Positions 52,669 to 59,646 of a stretch of DNA of 64,000 bases are shown here, in pieces. Origin of the DNA: Alcanivorax sp. 24 (GTDB lineage: Bacteria; Pseudomonadota; Gammaproteobacteria; Pseudomonadales; Alcanivoracaceae). Location: positions 120,714-184,713 of the forward strand of contig NZ_SNUA01000009.1 in assembly GCF_004360225.1 (NCBI RefSeq). The letters are read 5' to 3'. Each line of letters opens with the position of its first letter. Within the stretch, counting starts at the first letter, position 1. The position numbers were made by a program, and so were the translations under genes. Under the pieces are notes generated by a model, which worked only from the letters and a program-made list of their open reading frames with translations, searched no databases and was not told the origin of the DNA.

Positions 52669-52687
52669 ATTCCGCATAGCGGAACAG
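52669..52687. promoter_or_regulatory. Operator palindrome upstream of the TAXI transporter
   Basis: TTCCGCATAGCGGAA (52671-52685 within ATTCCGCATAGCGGAACAG) is a perfect inverted repeat about an ATA centre. A one-mismatch copy precedes dctPQM at 36047-36065. The IclR-type gene at 48241 is the nearest dimeric regulator. Confidence 0.68.
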
Positions 52688-52906
52688 CATTCAAATTTAT
52701 CTACTCAGCTTATACCGAGATACTGGGCGCGGCAAAATTCAATCGCGGACAAACCTCATAGTATGTCACATCGGTTGACCCAACCCGTCCCCTTCATGGC
52801 CTCCAGAGCAGCGGGCGGCTGAGGCCCACTATAGGCCCGAAATAACTGACGGTTTCAATGACCACCGTTCTATCATCCGTCAACGGAATCCAATCGGAGT
52901 AAATCG

Positions 52907-53299
52907 ATGAGTCTCGTCATCACCGCCCTCTATACCGGGCTTCTCATGTTGTTATTGCTGGCACTGGCCGCGAACGTGGTTCGCAACCGGCTAAGCGGCC
53001 ACGTCTCACTCGGTGATGGCGGCAACCGGTCACTCCAGAAGGCGGTTCGCGCCCATGGCAATGCCACTGAGTACATTCCCATCGTTCTGATCGGCCTGGC
53101 TGTTCTGGAGAACCTGGGCACCAGCGCCACGCTCCTTCACCTCCATGGATCCGCCCTTTTTATAGGCCGCCTGCTTCACGCCTGGGGCCTGGCGCGTCCC
53201 TCCACCGTCAACCTGGGCCGCCAGAGTGGTATTGTCATCACCTGGGTGGTGATGCTGGCAATGGGATTGCAACTGATCTGGTGGTCGCTGGCGCACTGA
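52907..53299 (+). CDS. MAPEG family membrane protein
   Basis: 130 residues with four predicted membrane helices and the MAPEG pattern: NRLSGHVSLGDGGNRSLQKAVRAHGNATEYIPIVLIGLAVLE in the first half (Arg-x-HGN-x-x-E is the family mark) and LLHAWGLARPSTVNLGRQSGIVITW in the second. Members act on glutathione or eicosanoid-like lipids; bacterial roles are mostly unknown. Convergent with the PaiB-like gene. Confidence 0.92.
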   Translation: MSLVITALYTGLLMLLLLALAANVVRNRLSGHVSLGDGGNRSLQKAVRAHGNATEYIPIVLIGLAVLENLGTSATLLHLHGSALFIGRLLHAWGLARPSTVNLGRQSGIVITWVVMLAMGLQLIWWSLAH

Positions 53300-53320
53300 T
53301 CGCCCGCCTGGAGAAGCCGC

Positions 53321-53950
53321 TCAGCGACCAGACGCCACCTTTTCCACCCAGGCCGCCAGCTCCGGCTGGCGCTCCCGCCCAAGCCCGGCGATCACGCCTT
53401 TCTGGTTCTCGTCCGGCTGATTCTGACTGAGCTTCCATTTGCCTTCGATCTCCCGTACTTCCAGACGCACGCCAACCGTGGCGGCAATCATCCGCTCTAA
53501 ATATTCCTCCGGCGCATCCTGCAACCGCCAGGGCGTGTCGAAGCCCGATTCCATGTGATCGGTCAGTTGATTCAACAGGGCCCTCAGCCAGCGCGGATCA
53601 CGCTCCAGCGCCAGCGTGCCGCGCACATGCACCACTGCGTAATTCCATGTCGGTACCGCCCGCCCGTCACGAGCCTTGCTGGGATACCAGTTGGGAGAGA
53701 TATAACCTTGTGGGCCATGAAAGATCGCCAGGGCCGAAACCGGCTCAAACTGGTCATCGCACATTGGGTTGGCTCGAGCCAGATGTCCCACCAGTGTGGC
53801 CCGGCCATCGGCGTGCCGCCGCAGCAATAGCGGCAGATGATTGGCGGCCAGCCCGTCTTGTTCAATCACCAGAGTGGCGAACGGAAAGTCCCGGATCAGG
53901 TCGTCCAGGGCGGCGGCTTCGGTCTGCCTGAAGGCACGGGGTTGATACAC
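53321..53950 (-). CDS. FMN-binding negative transcriptional regulator, PaiB family
   Basis: 209 residues from GTG at 53950, chosen because it gives the family start (V)YQPRAF with GAGG eight bases upstream; the frame is open 15 codons further to an ATG at 53995. ANHLPLLLRRHADGRATLVGHLARANP and GPQGYISPNWYPSKARDGRAVPTWNYAVVHVRG are diagnostic of the split-barrel flavin-binding PaiB/FMN_bind_2 family. Convergent with the MAPEG gene and divergent from the rtcB leader. Confidence 0.88.
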   Translation of the reverse strand: MYQPRAFRQTEAAALDDLIRDFPFATLVIEQDGLAANHLPLLLRRHADGRATLVGHLARANPMCDDQFEPVSALAIFHGPQGYISPNWYPSKARDGRAVPTWNYAVVHVRGTLALERDPRWLRALLNQLTDHMESGFDTPWRLQDAPEEYLERMIAATVGVRLEVREIEGKWKLSQNQPDENQKGVIAGLGRERQPELAAWVEKVASGR

Positions 53951-53986
53951 TTTTGAGGCCTCTTCACGAATCAAGGATAAGGGGGG

Positions 53987-54014
53987 TTGCGTCACCGCGC
54001 AGGCGGCGTATTAT
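53987..54014 (+). promoter_or_regulatory. rtcB: Predicted promoter of the rtcB leader
   Basis: TTGCGT (53987-53992) and TATTAT (54009-54014) are separated by 16 bp, a good sigma70 arrangement. Transcription would begin near 54021 and give an untranslated leader of about 230 bases before rtcB. Confidence 0.6.
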
Positions 54015-54058
54015 GCGCATCCTCATTGCTATCAACCCGACATTAACAGGGAGGCCCC

Positions 54059-54091
54059 ATGAAATCACAGTTTAAGAGCTCACAACACTAA
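54059..54091 (+). CDS. Possible 10-codon leader peptide upstream of rtcB
   Basis: ATG at 54059 preceded by CAGGGAGG (six bases before), encoding MKSQFKSSQH and a TAA. The good ribosome site and the position directly before a hairpin and an intrinsic terminator fit a leader peptide. Three of ten codons are Ser and two each are Lys and Gln. Translation is not proven. Confidence 0.5.
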   Translation: MKSQFKSSQH

Positions 54092-54092
54092 T

Positions 54093-54135
54093 ACGCCTTC
54101 CTGAGACCACTGGAAGGCGTGACAACGTCTTCCAG
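54093..54135 (+). promoter_or_regulatory. rtcB: Competing hairpins in the rtcB leader
   Basis: ACGCCTTCC (54093-54101) pairs perfectly with GGAAGGCGT (54112-54120). The same central bases, CTGGAAG (54110-54116), can instead pair with CTTCCAG (54129-54135). The two structures exclude each other, as in transcription attenuators. The first hairpin starts two bases after the leader-peptide stop. Confidence 0.6.
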
Positions 54136-54145
54136 CGGCCTGCCG

Positions 54146-54179
54146 AAAACCCTGGTGGACCCTGTTCATCAGGGTTTTT
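54146..54179 (+). terminator. rtcB: Intrinsic terminator inside the rtcB leader
   Basis: AAAACCCTG pairs with CAGGGTTTT (54146-54154 and 54170-54178), or the shorter ACCCTG/CAGGGT with loop TTCAT, followed by a T-run. It sits 70 bp before the rtcB start, so unregulated transcription would stop here. No gene of normal size lies upstream on this strand to be terminated. Confidence 0.7.
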
Positions 54180-54249
54180 CCGTTATGGCGTGGTGGAAGA
54201 CGCAACAAGGAGGCGGGCACTGCCCGCAAAGCAATACTGGAAGGACACC

Positions 54250-55440
54250 ATGCCAGTCAAACAGGTGATCAACAAAGGCCGGGTACCGATCAAGATCTAT
54301 ACCGATCAGATCGAACACGGTGCCTTGAACCAACTCATCAATATCGCTCAGTTGCCGATCATTCATCATCACGTGGCCGCCATGCCCGATGTGCACGCTG
54401 GCATCGGTGCCACCGTGGGTTCGGTGATTCCCACCGCCGGCGCCATCATCCCCGCGGCCGTCGGGGTGGATATCGGCTGTGGCATGAACGCGGTGCGTCT
54501 GACATTGAAGGCCACTGACCTGCCGGATGATTTGCGCCGGCTGCGCGGTGCCGTCGAGAAGGCGGTACCGGTGGGCTTCAACCATCACGACAAGCCCACC
54601 GTGCAACGCAAGTCGGTGAATCAGCTGGGTGCGGGGCTGGACCGGATCATCGGCCGGCACCCGGGCATCGCCAAGATGCAGAAGCCCCACGTCTGGGCGC
54701 GCCAGCTGGGCACCCTGGGCGGCGGCAATCACTTCATCGAACTCTGCCTGGATGAGAATCAGGCGGTATGGGTGATGCTGCACTCCGGCAGCCGCGGTAT
54801 CGGCAATGTGATTGGCCGTTACTTCATCAGTCTCGCGCGCAAGGACGCGCAACGACACCAACTGCATTTGCCGGATCGGGATCTGGCCTACTTTCAGGAG
54901 GGCGCGGAGCATTTCGATGACTATGTGCACGCGGTGGAATGGGCACAGGATTATGCTCTGGCCAATCGCCGCGAGATGATGCGGCTGGTAGTGGAGGCGC
55001 TCCGCCCCTTGCTGCCTCCGTTTCAGGTCAGCAAGGAAGCGATTAATTGCCATCACAATTATGTGGCACGGGAAACGCATTTTGGCCAGGACCTGTTCCT
55101 GACCCGCAAAGGCGCCATTGCCGCTGCCCGGGATCAGCTCGGCATTATTCCGGGTAGCATGGGCACGCGGTCCTATATTGTTCGCGGCAAAGGCAATGCC
55201 GAGTCATTCTGTTCCTGCTCACACGGTGCTGGCCGCACCATGAGCCGGAGCGAGGCGAAACGGCGGTTCAGCCGCTCCGACCTGGAGGCTCAGACCCGGG
55301 GCGTGGAATGCCGCAAGGACAGAGGGGTTCTGGATGAGATTCCCGGCGCCTACAAGGACATTGACCGGGTCATGGCGGATCAAACCGATCTGGTCGATAT
55401 CGTGCACACGCTGAAGCAGGTGTTATGTGTAAAGGGCTGA
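54250..55440 (+). CDS. rtcB: RNA-splicing ligase RtcB
   Basis: 396 residues from the ATG at 54250. Metal and guanylate-site residues are intact: Asp74 and Cys77 in GVDIGCGMNA, the LGGGNHFIE region with His161, His178 in MLHSGSRG, His269 in NCHHNYV, and His325 in CSHGAGR, which corresponds to the guanylated His of E. coli RtcB. It joins 2',3'-cyclic phosphate or 3'-phosphate and 5'-OH RNA ends, repairing cut tRNA or rRNA. Archease, RtcA and PrfH genes are not adjacent; a small basic protein gene follows instead. Confidence 0.96.
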   Translation: MPVKQVINKGRVPIKIYTDQIEHGALNQLINIAQLPIIHHHVAAMPDVHAGIGATVGSVIPTAGAIIPAAVGVDIGCGMNAVRLTLKATDLPDDLRRLRGAVEKAVPVGFNHHDKPTVQRKSVNQLGAGLDRIIGRHPGIAKMQKPHVWARQLGTLGGGNHFIELCLDENQAVWVMLHSGSRGIGNVIGRYFISLARKDAQRHQLHLPDRDLAYFQEGAEHFDDYVHAVEWAQDYALANRREMMRLVVEALRPLLPPFQVSKEAINCHHNYVARETHFGQDLFLTRKGAIAAARDQLGIIPGSMGTRSYIVRGKGNAESFCSCSHGAGRTMSRSEAKRRFSRSDLEAQTRGVECRKDRGVLDEIPGAYKDIDRVMADQTDLVDIVHTLKQVLCVKG

Positions 55441-55462
55441 AAGCCCGCGACGGGAGAAAGGT

Positions 55463-55756
55463 ATGAAGAAGATGCGTAAACCGATGCGCAATCCGGCGGC
55501 CTGCAATCCGCTAATGCGCAAGGGTGGCCCCCATCAGCCCGGCCGGCAGGCGGTACGCCCCCGCCTGGACTGGCGGAATGCTCTGGAGGACTACGACGAT
55601 TGGCAACAAGAAGAGGAGAACAAAGAGGGGCCCGATGGCCCCTCTTTTTTGGTTCATCGCGGTTTGGAGGGAAACCGTATTGCCTTCCATCAGGGACAGC
55701 GGAGCCGTGTTACGCCTTTGCGGGAACGTCGTGAAGCAGGTTCCGCAAAGGCGTAA
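55463..55756 (+). CDS. Small basic protein of unknown function; frame runs through a terminator
   Basis: Begins 22 bp after rtcB with GGGAGAAAGG before the ATG. Residues 1-35 are strongly basic (MKKMRKPMRNP, NPLMRKGGPHQPGR) and residues 36-58 are acidic (EDYDDWQQEEEN). No stop codon occurs before the intrinsic terminator at 55625-55650. The frame continues into the 125-bp repeat and stops at 55754. Most transcripts would therefore end without an in-frame stop. I do not recognise a family; the MRKGG..H..GR stretch faintly recalls ArfA. The stop may have been lost when the repeat inserted. Confidence 0.55.
   Translation: MKKMRKPMRNPAACNPLMRKGGPHQPGRQAVRPRLDWRNALEDYDDWQQEEENKEGPDGPSFLVHRGLEGNRIAFHQGQRSRVTPLRERREAGSAKA
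55625..55650 (+). terminator. Intrinsic terminator of the rtcB operon
   Basis: GAGGGGCC (55625-55632) pairs with GGCCCCTC (55637-55644) across a four-base loop, followed by six T residues. It lies inside the open frame of the small downstream gene. Confidence 0.9.
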
Positions 55757-55775
55757 CACGGCTCCGCTTCGAGGT
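55651..55775. repeat. 125-bp palindromic repeat, copy 2 (inverted)
   Basis: Reverse complement of 13019-13143 with the same length and an identical 26-bp-arm palindrome core. It starts immediately after the T-run of the rtcB-operon terminator. Outside the core the two copies differ at several positions (for example CCATCAGGGACAGC is shared, but neighbouring bases vary). The following 55776-56002 holds only REP-like words such as GTGGGAGCCAGCCTGCTGGC. Confidence 0.85.
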
Positions 55776-56002
55776 GAGGGGCTAGCGCCAGCGCTTTTCC
55801 GATCGCTGGCCTGGAAGGGCTTCGAAGTCGCTGTGGGAGCCAGCCTGCTGGCGAATGGGCTTGCGGGGGCCTTAACCTCCGCTATTGATTCCTGAATCCC
55901 GTCTTGGCCCGTGGCGCCTCGGCTGGAGCGAGACTTCCCGGTAAAGTGCGGTGAGGCTCTTTTCTGCATGTCTCTTTTCGAACATACGAAGCATCCACTC
56001 CG

Positions 56003-57580
56003 TCATAGCAACCATTCGATCGGTAGCCAGGACAGCAGCCACACGCCCCAGCGTTTAACCAGTCCAACCCCGGGTTCCTTGTGGTAAACCCGTTCCCCCT
56101 CCGCACTCTTCTCCAGCCAGTACAATTCGCCACTTTCATCCAGTTTGACCTGGTAGGCGCCTTCCGGCACCCGTGTTTCAAAAACGTGGTCCACCGCTTG
56201 GGCCAATGCCGGGCTTTCAATGACAAACCCCAGCTCGGTGTTGAGATTGGCGGAGCGCGGATCAAAGTTAAAGGAACCGACGAACACCCGCTCCCGGTCC
56301 ACGGCGAAGGTCTTGGCATGGAGGCTGGAGCCGGAACTGCCAAACGGTCCCGCGCTTTTATTGCGCTCCACAGCGTCCACTGTGGCACGCATCTCATACA
56401 ACTGAATACCGGCGGAGAGCAGGTCCTTGCGTCTCTTTGCGTACCCCGCGTGCACCGCCGATACGTCCGTGGCTTCCAGAGAGTTGGTAAGCACCCGGAT
56501 TTCAACGCCGCTCTCGGCCAAAGTGGTAAACGCCTCCACCCCGGCGGCGGTGGGTACGAAATACGGCGAAACCAGTTCCAGGTTGGCGGCGGGAGTGCCA
56601 ATGATTTCCGACAGCTGCGCCATCAGCAGCCCCTCCGGCGCCGCTTCACCCAGACCCTTGGCGGGATCATCCGAGACCATCCGGGTTGTCGCCCACTCGA
56701 ACGGCAGGTTGCCATTACGCAGTTGAGTAACCAGCTCGGATTGCTTCAAAGCGCGCATGTAGGCGTCGGCCTTACGGGTTTGTTCCATGCGCGATGCCGA
56801 CGTCGCCAACGCCTGCAGGTCGGGGACCGGCTTATCCGGCAGAATACGGCCAGCGGGATAGGAGGAACGGCTGGCCCAATAGCGATCAAAATCAACGGAA
56901 ACATCGTTTACCACCGGCCCGATGGCGAGCACGTCCAGATCCGCGAACAGTGGACCGTCGGTGGCACCGAAGTACTCGTCCCCCACATTGCGCCCGCCCA
57001 CCACCGTCACCTGATTGTCCACCGTGAAGGACTTGTTGTGCATGCGCCGATTGGCCCTGGAGAAGTCAGTAACAAACCCCAAGGCCCGAGGCCAACGCAA
57101 AACAAAGGGGTTGAACAGCCGCACCTCGATGTTGGGATGGGCATTCAGAGCCGACAGAATCTCATCCAGACCGACGGTATTATTGTCATCCAGCAGTAAC
57201 CGGACCCGCACGCCACGATCGGCGGCCCGGTGCAGCGCCTCGAACAGCAGTGTGCCGGTGATGTCGGCACGCCAGATGTAATACTGGATATCCAGGGTGT
57301 GTTCGGCGGCGTCCGCCAGCAGCATGCGGGCCGCAAAAGCCTCCCGCGCATCAGCCAGGGCATGGATACCGCTCTTGCCAGAGTGAGCGTCCACCAGCGG
57401 CGTCACCATCTTTCCCATGGCGGAAGTTCGCGCATACTCCGGTGACAGCGCCACGGTGGTCGTGCGCCCTTCCAGGGAAGGTAAACCGGCACACCCGGTC
57501 AGGGCCGACAGCATGGTGATCAGCACCAGGCCCCGTAGCCCATGGCCCACCATCACTCCGGGCCTCGCAAATCTGGTCAA
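56003..57580 (-). CDS. Phospholipase D-like lipoprotein (cardiolipin synthase/PLD family)
   Basis: 525 residues if started at TTG 57580, which has AGGAG eight bases upstream; ATG at 57598 or 57553 are alternatives. A lipoprotein signal (LVLITMLSALTGC) precedes two HKD motifs: RMHNKSFTVDNQ in the first half and SLHAKTFAVDRERVFVGSFNFDPRS in the second. DIQYYIWRADITGTLLFEAL and LRWPRALGFVTDFSRANRR are typical of this PLD-type family. It probably acts on phospholipids from the periplasmic side. Monocistronic. Confidence 0.9.
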   Translation of the reverse strand: MTRFARPGVMVGHGLRGLVLITMLSALTGCAGLPSLEGRTTTVALSPEYARTSAMGKMVTPLVDAHSGKSGIHALADAREAFAARMLLADAAEHTLDIQYYIWRADITGTLLFEALHRAADRGVRVRLLLDDNNTVGLDEILSALNAHPNIEVRLFNPFVLRWPRALGFVTDFSRANRRMHNKSFTVDNQVTVVGGRNVGDEYFGATDGPLFADLDVLAIGPVVNDVSVDFDRYWASRSSYPAGRILPDKPVPDLQALATSASRMEQTRKADAYMRALKQSELVTQLRNGNLPFEWATTRMVSDDPAKGLGEAAPEGLLMAQLSEIIGTPAANLELVSPYFVPTAAGVEAFTTLAESGVEIRVLTNSLEATDVSAVHAGYAKRRKDLLSAGIQLYEMRATVDAVERNKSAGPFGSSGSSLHAKTFAVDRERVFVGSFNFDPRSANLNTELGFVIESPALAQAVDHVFETRVPEGAYQVKLDESGELYWLEKSAEGERVYHKEPGVGLVKRWGVWLLSWLPIEWLL

Positions 57581-57777
57581 AGGTCGTTCTCCTCGCATCA
57601 CAATCGGCCGCACGCCATCAAGCAGGATCAGGCAACGATCCCCCATAAAGCCACATTCAAAAACCAACGTCTCTGGTCTAACCTGGAATGCCTTCCTTTT
57701 TTACCTTTCATCACCCGCCAGCGGCGGGCGTGCTCCCAACCAACGGGACGACAACACACAGGCCAAGGAGTCACTCC

Positions 57778-58731
57778 ATGCAAACGCTTGCTTTTGAGAA
57801 CGGCGACACTCTACCCATTATCGGTCTGGGCACCTGGAAGTCCCAGCCCGGAGAGGTTCATCAAGCGGTACGAGAAGCCATCCGTGCCGGTTATCGCCAT
57901 ATCGATTGCGCCCATATCTACGGTAATGAAAAAGAAGTGGGCCAGGCATTGAACGAGGCGCTGATTGCCGGCGAAGTGCGTCGCGAGGAATTATGGATCA
58001 CCTCGAAATTATGGAACAGCGCTCATGCTCCGGAAGAAGTGGCTCCGGCACTGCGGCAAACCCTATTCGACCTGGGGCTGGATTATCTGGATCTGTACCT
58101 GATCCACTGGCCGGTGGCGCATAAACCCGGCGTGGTTTTCCCCAATAGCGCAGAAGACCTGTTATCGCTGGAAGAACGCCCGATAGCCGCCACCTGGGCT
58201 GCCCTGGAGGCCCTGGTCGATGATGGCCTGACCCGTCACATCGGTGTGTCCAATTTCAGCATAAGGAAGCTGCAAGCGCTGCTGGAGACGGCGCGCATCA
58301 AACCCGCCATGAACCAGATTGAACTGCACCCCTACCTGCAGCAGAACAGCATGCTGGCGTTTTGCCACGCCAACGGCGTTCATCTGACCGCCTATTCGCC
58401 GCTGGGCTCCTTTGACCGGCCGGAGGCTTTCAAGGCCGCCGACGAACCGGTGTTGCTGGAAGATCCGGTGATTATGGAGATCGCCGAACGGCATCAGGCC
58501 AGCCCCGCTCAGGTGTTGATTCGCTGGGCCACGCAACGCGGTACCTCGGTGATTCCCAAATCGGTGAATCCCGAGCGCTTGCGCCAGAACCTGGCCGCCG
58601 CCGACCTGGAACTGGATGACCGTGATATGGATCGTATCGCCGCCCTGGATAAGCACCGCCGTTACGTATCCGGCGCCAATTGGGCGCAGCCCGGTAGTCC
58701 CTATACCCTGGAAAACCTCTGGGACGAGTGA
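57778..58731 (+). CDS. Aldo/keto reductase
   Basis: 317 residues from the ATG at 57778 with AAGGAG upstream. The catalytic tetrad is complete: Asp43, Tyr48 (CAHIYGNE), Lys77 (ITSKLWN) and His110 (YLIHWP). The NADPH-binding end is VIPKSVNPERLRQNL. It reduces aldehydes or ketones to alcohols. A hairpin at 58792-58827 follows. Confidence 0.94.
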   Translation: MQTLAFENGDTLPIIGLGTWKSQPGEVHQAVREAIRAGYRHIDCAHIYGNEKEVGQALNEALIAGEVRREELWITSKLWNSAHAPEEVAPALRQTLFDLGLDYLDLYLIHWPVAHKPGVVFPNSAEDLLSLEERPIAATWAALEALVDDGLTRHIGVSNFSIRKLQALLETARIKPAMNQIELHPYLQQNSMLAFCHANGVHLTAYSPLGSFDRPEAFKAADEPVLLEDPVIMEIAERHQASPAQVLIRWATQRGTSVIPKSVNPERLRQNLAAADLELDDRDMDRIAALDKHRRYVSGANWAQPGSPYTLENLWDE

Positions 58732-58791
58732 CACCCAGCCCAAAAGCCGTGGCCGTGGCGGCACCACTCAACGGCAGGAAGAGTGTAACAG

Positions 58792-58827
58792 GGGAGCCGC
58801 CAGCCGGTGCGCGGGCCGGCGGCTCCC
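58792..58827. terminator. Strong hairpin between convergent genes
   Basis: GGGAGCCGCC and GCCGG pair with CCGGC and GGCTCCC around a short loop. It lies between the aldo/keto reductase and the convergent STAS-like gene and could serve both. There is no clear T-run. Confidence 0.6.
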
Positions 58828-58864
58828 GACGTATTCAATCGATTGAATCATAAGGACTTCCCGG

Positions 58865-59224
58865 CTACTCGCGCACCCAACGCAGCGCGGCGCCCTTTTC
58901 CTCCGTGGCGAATACTTTCACCTCAACGGAAGGAAAGAGCTTGTTCACCACTGGACCGATACGATGTAGCCATTGCTTGTCGGTCACCACCGCCTCCTTA
59001 TCAAAACGGCTCATGTGCCCCAAACCAAACTTGAGATCCTTGAACAGCGTCTCAAGGCTCATGGCGCCCAGCGCTTCCAGCTCCACATAAACCCGCAGGG
59101 TGTCATACTGCTGCAGACGGCGCTCCATGTCCGCCAGCACCGCATCGAAGTTTTCCTGGTCTATCCTGCCATCAATACGCAAACCGACAATGCGCTCATC
59201 GGGCAGGTCAATTCGTTCCAACAT
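58865..59224 (-). CDS. SpoIIAA/STAS-like domain protein
   Basis: 119 residues from the ATG at 59224 (GGAAGG upstream), which fits the family better than the longer open frame. IVGLRIDGRIDQENFDAVLADMERRLQQYDTLRVYVELEALGAMSLETLFKDLKFGLGH matches the SpoIIAA-like (DUF3478) fold, with a C-terminal VVTDKQWLHRIGPVVNKLFPSVEVKVFA. Such proteins are cytosolic and often stress-linked or lipid-binding; role unknown. Confidence 0.88.
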   Translation of the reverse strand: MLERIDLPDERIVGLRIDGRIDQENFDAVLADMERRLQQYDTLRVYVELEALGAMSLETLFKDLKFGLGHMSRFDKEAVVTDKQWLHRIGPVVNKLFPSVEVKVFATEEKGAALRWVRE

Positions 59225-59334
59225 GGCGGCCTTCCTTTCGCGATCCTCAATATTTACCGGGGACGTAAACTTCACCATACCCCCCGGGTCGACGGTTCGG
59301 CCAAGGAACCTCCTCACATTTCCTGCGCCTGCCG

Positions 59335-59580
59335 CAGGAAACAGGCATCATCCAGAACGGCCAGACGCGCCGGCAGTGCGGCACGGTCTTCGGCGTGGTG
59401 GCGGAGGAAATCGGCCAGCTGTCTTCGGAGATCAATCACATCGCCGCCAATTTCCGCCAGGCAGTGGAAACCGATACCCGCGAAATCGAGGATGTCGGTG
59501 GTCGCATGCTTACCGACTTCCGCGGTCAGCGTCTGACCGACTTGTCACTCATGCCATCAATATTAGAGCTCGACGGTGGC
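59335..59580 (+). pseudogene. Remnant of a methyl-accepting chemotaxis protein signalling region
   Basis: In the frame from about 59368, RQCGTVFGVVAEEIGQLSSEINHIAANFRQAV resembles the end of an MCP signalling tip (compare GRGFAVVAEEIR), then TREIEDVGGRM and FRGQRLTDLSLM. No start, sensor or membrane part exists and the similarity fades after about 59550. It fills the 422-bp gap between the STAS-like and atoE genes. It is a decayed fragment if the reading is right. Confidence 0.4.
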
Positions 59581-59646
59581 GCACCGGCACGCCCGGTCAG
59601 CCTGACCGGGTCATGCCCATGGTCGCCCGTCACCGAAAGGGGCGGG

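Noticed and set aside
53996..54060. Search for a tRNA or known riboswitch in the region before rtcB
   Set aside because: No cloverleaf, GTTC-type T-loop arm or recognised riboswitch core was found; only the short ORF and hairpins are supportable.
55849..55870. Possible short repeat array in REP-like words
   Set aside because: Words are scattered, not regularly spaced, and lack CRISPR-type direct repeats. No CRISPR array or cas gene is present anywhere in the window.
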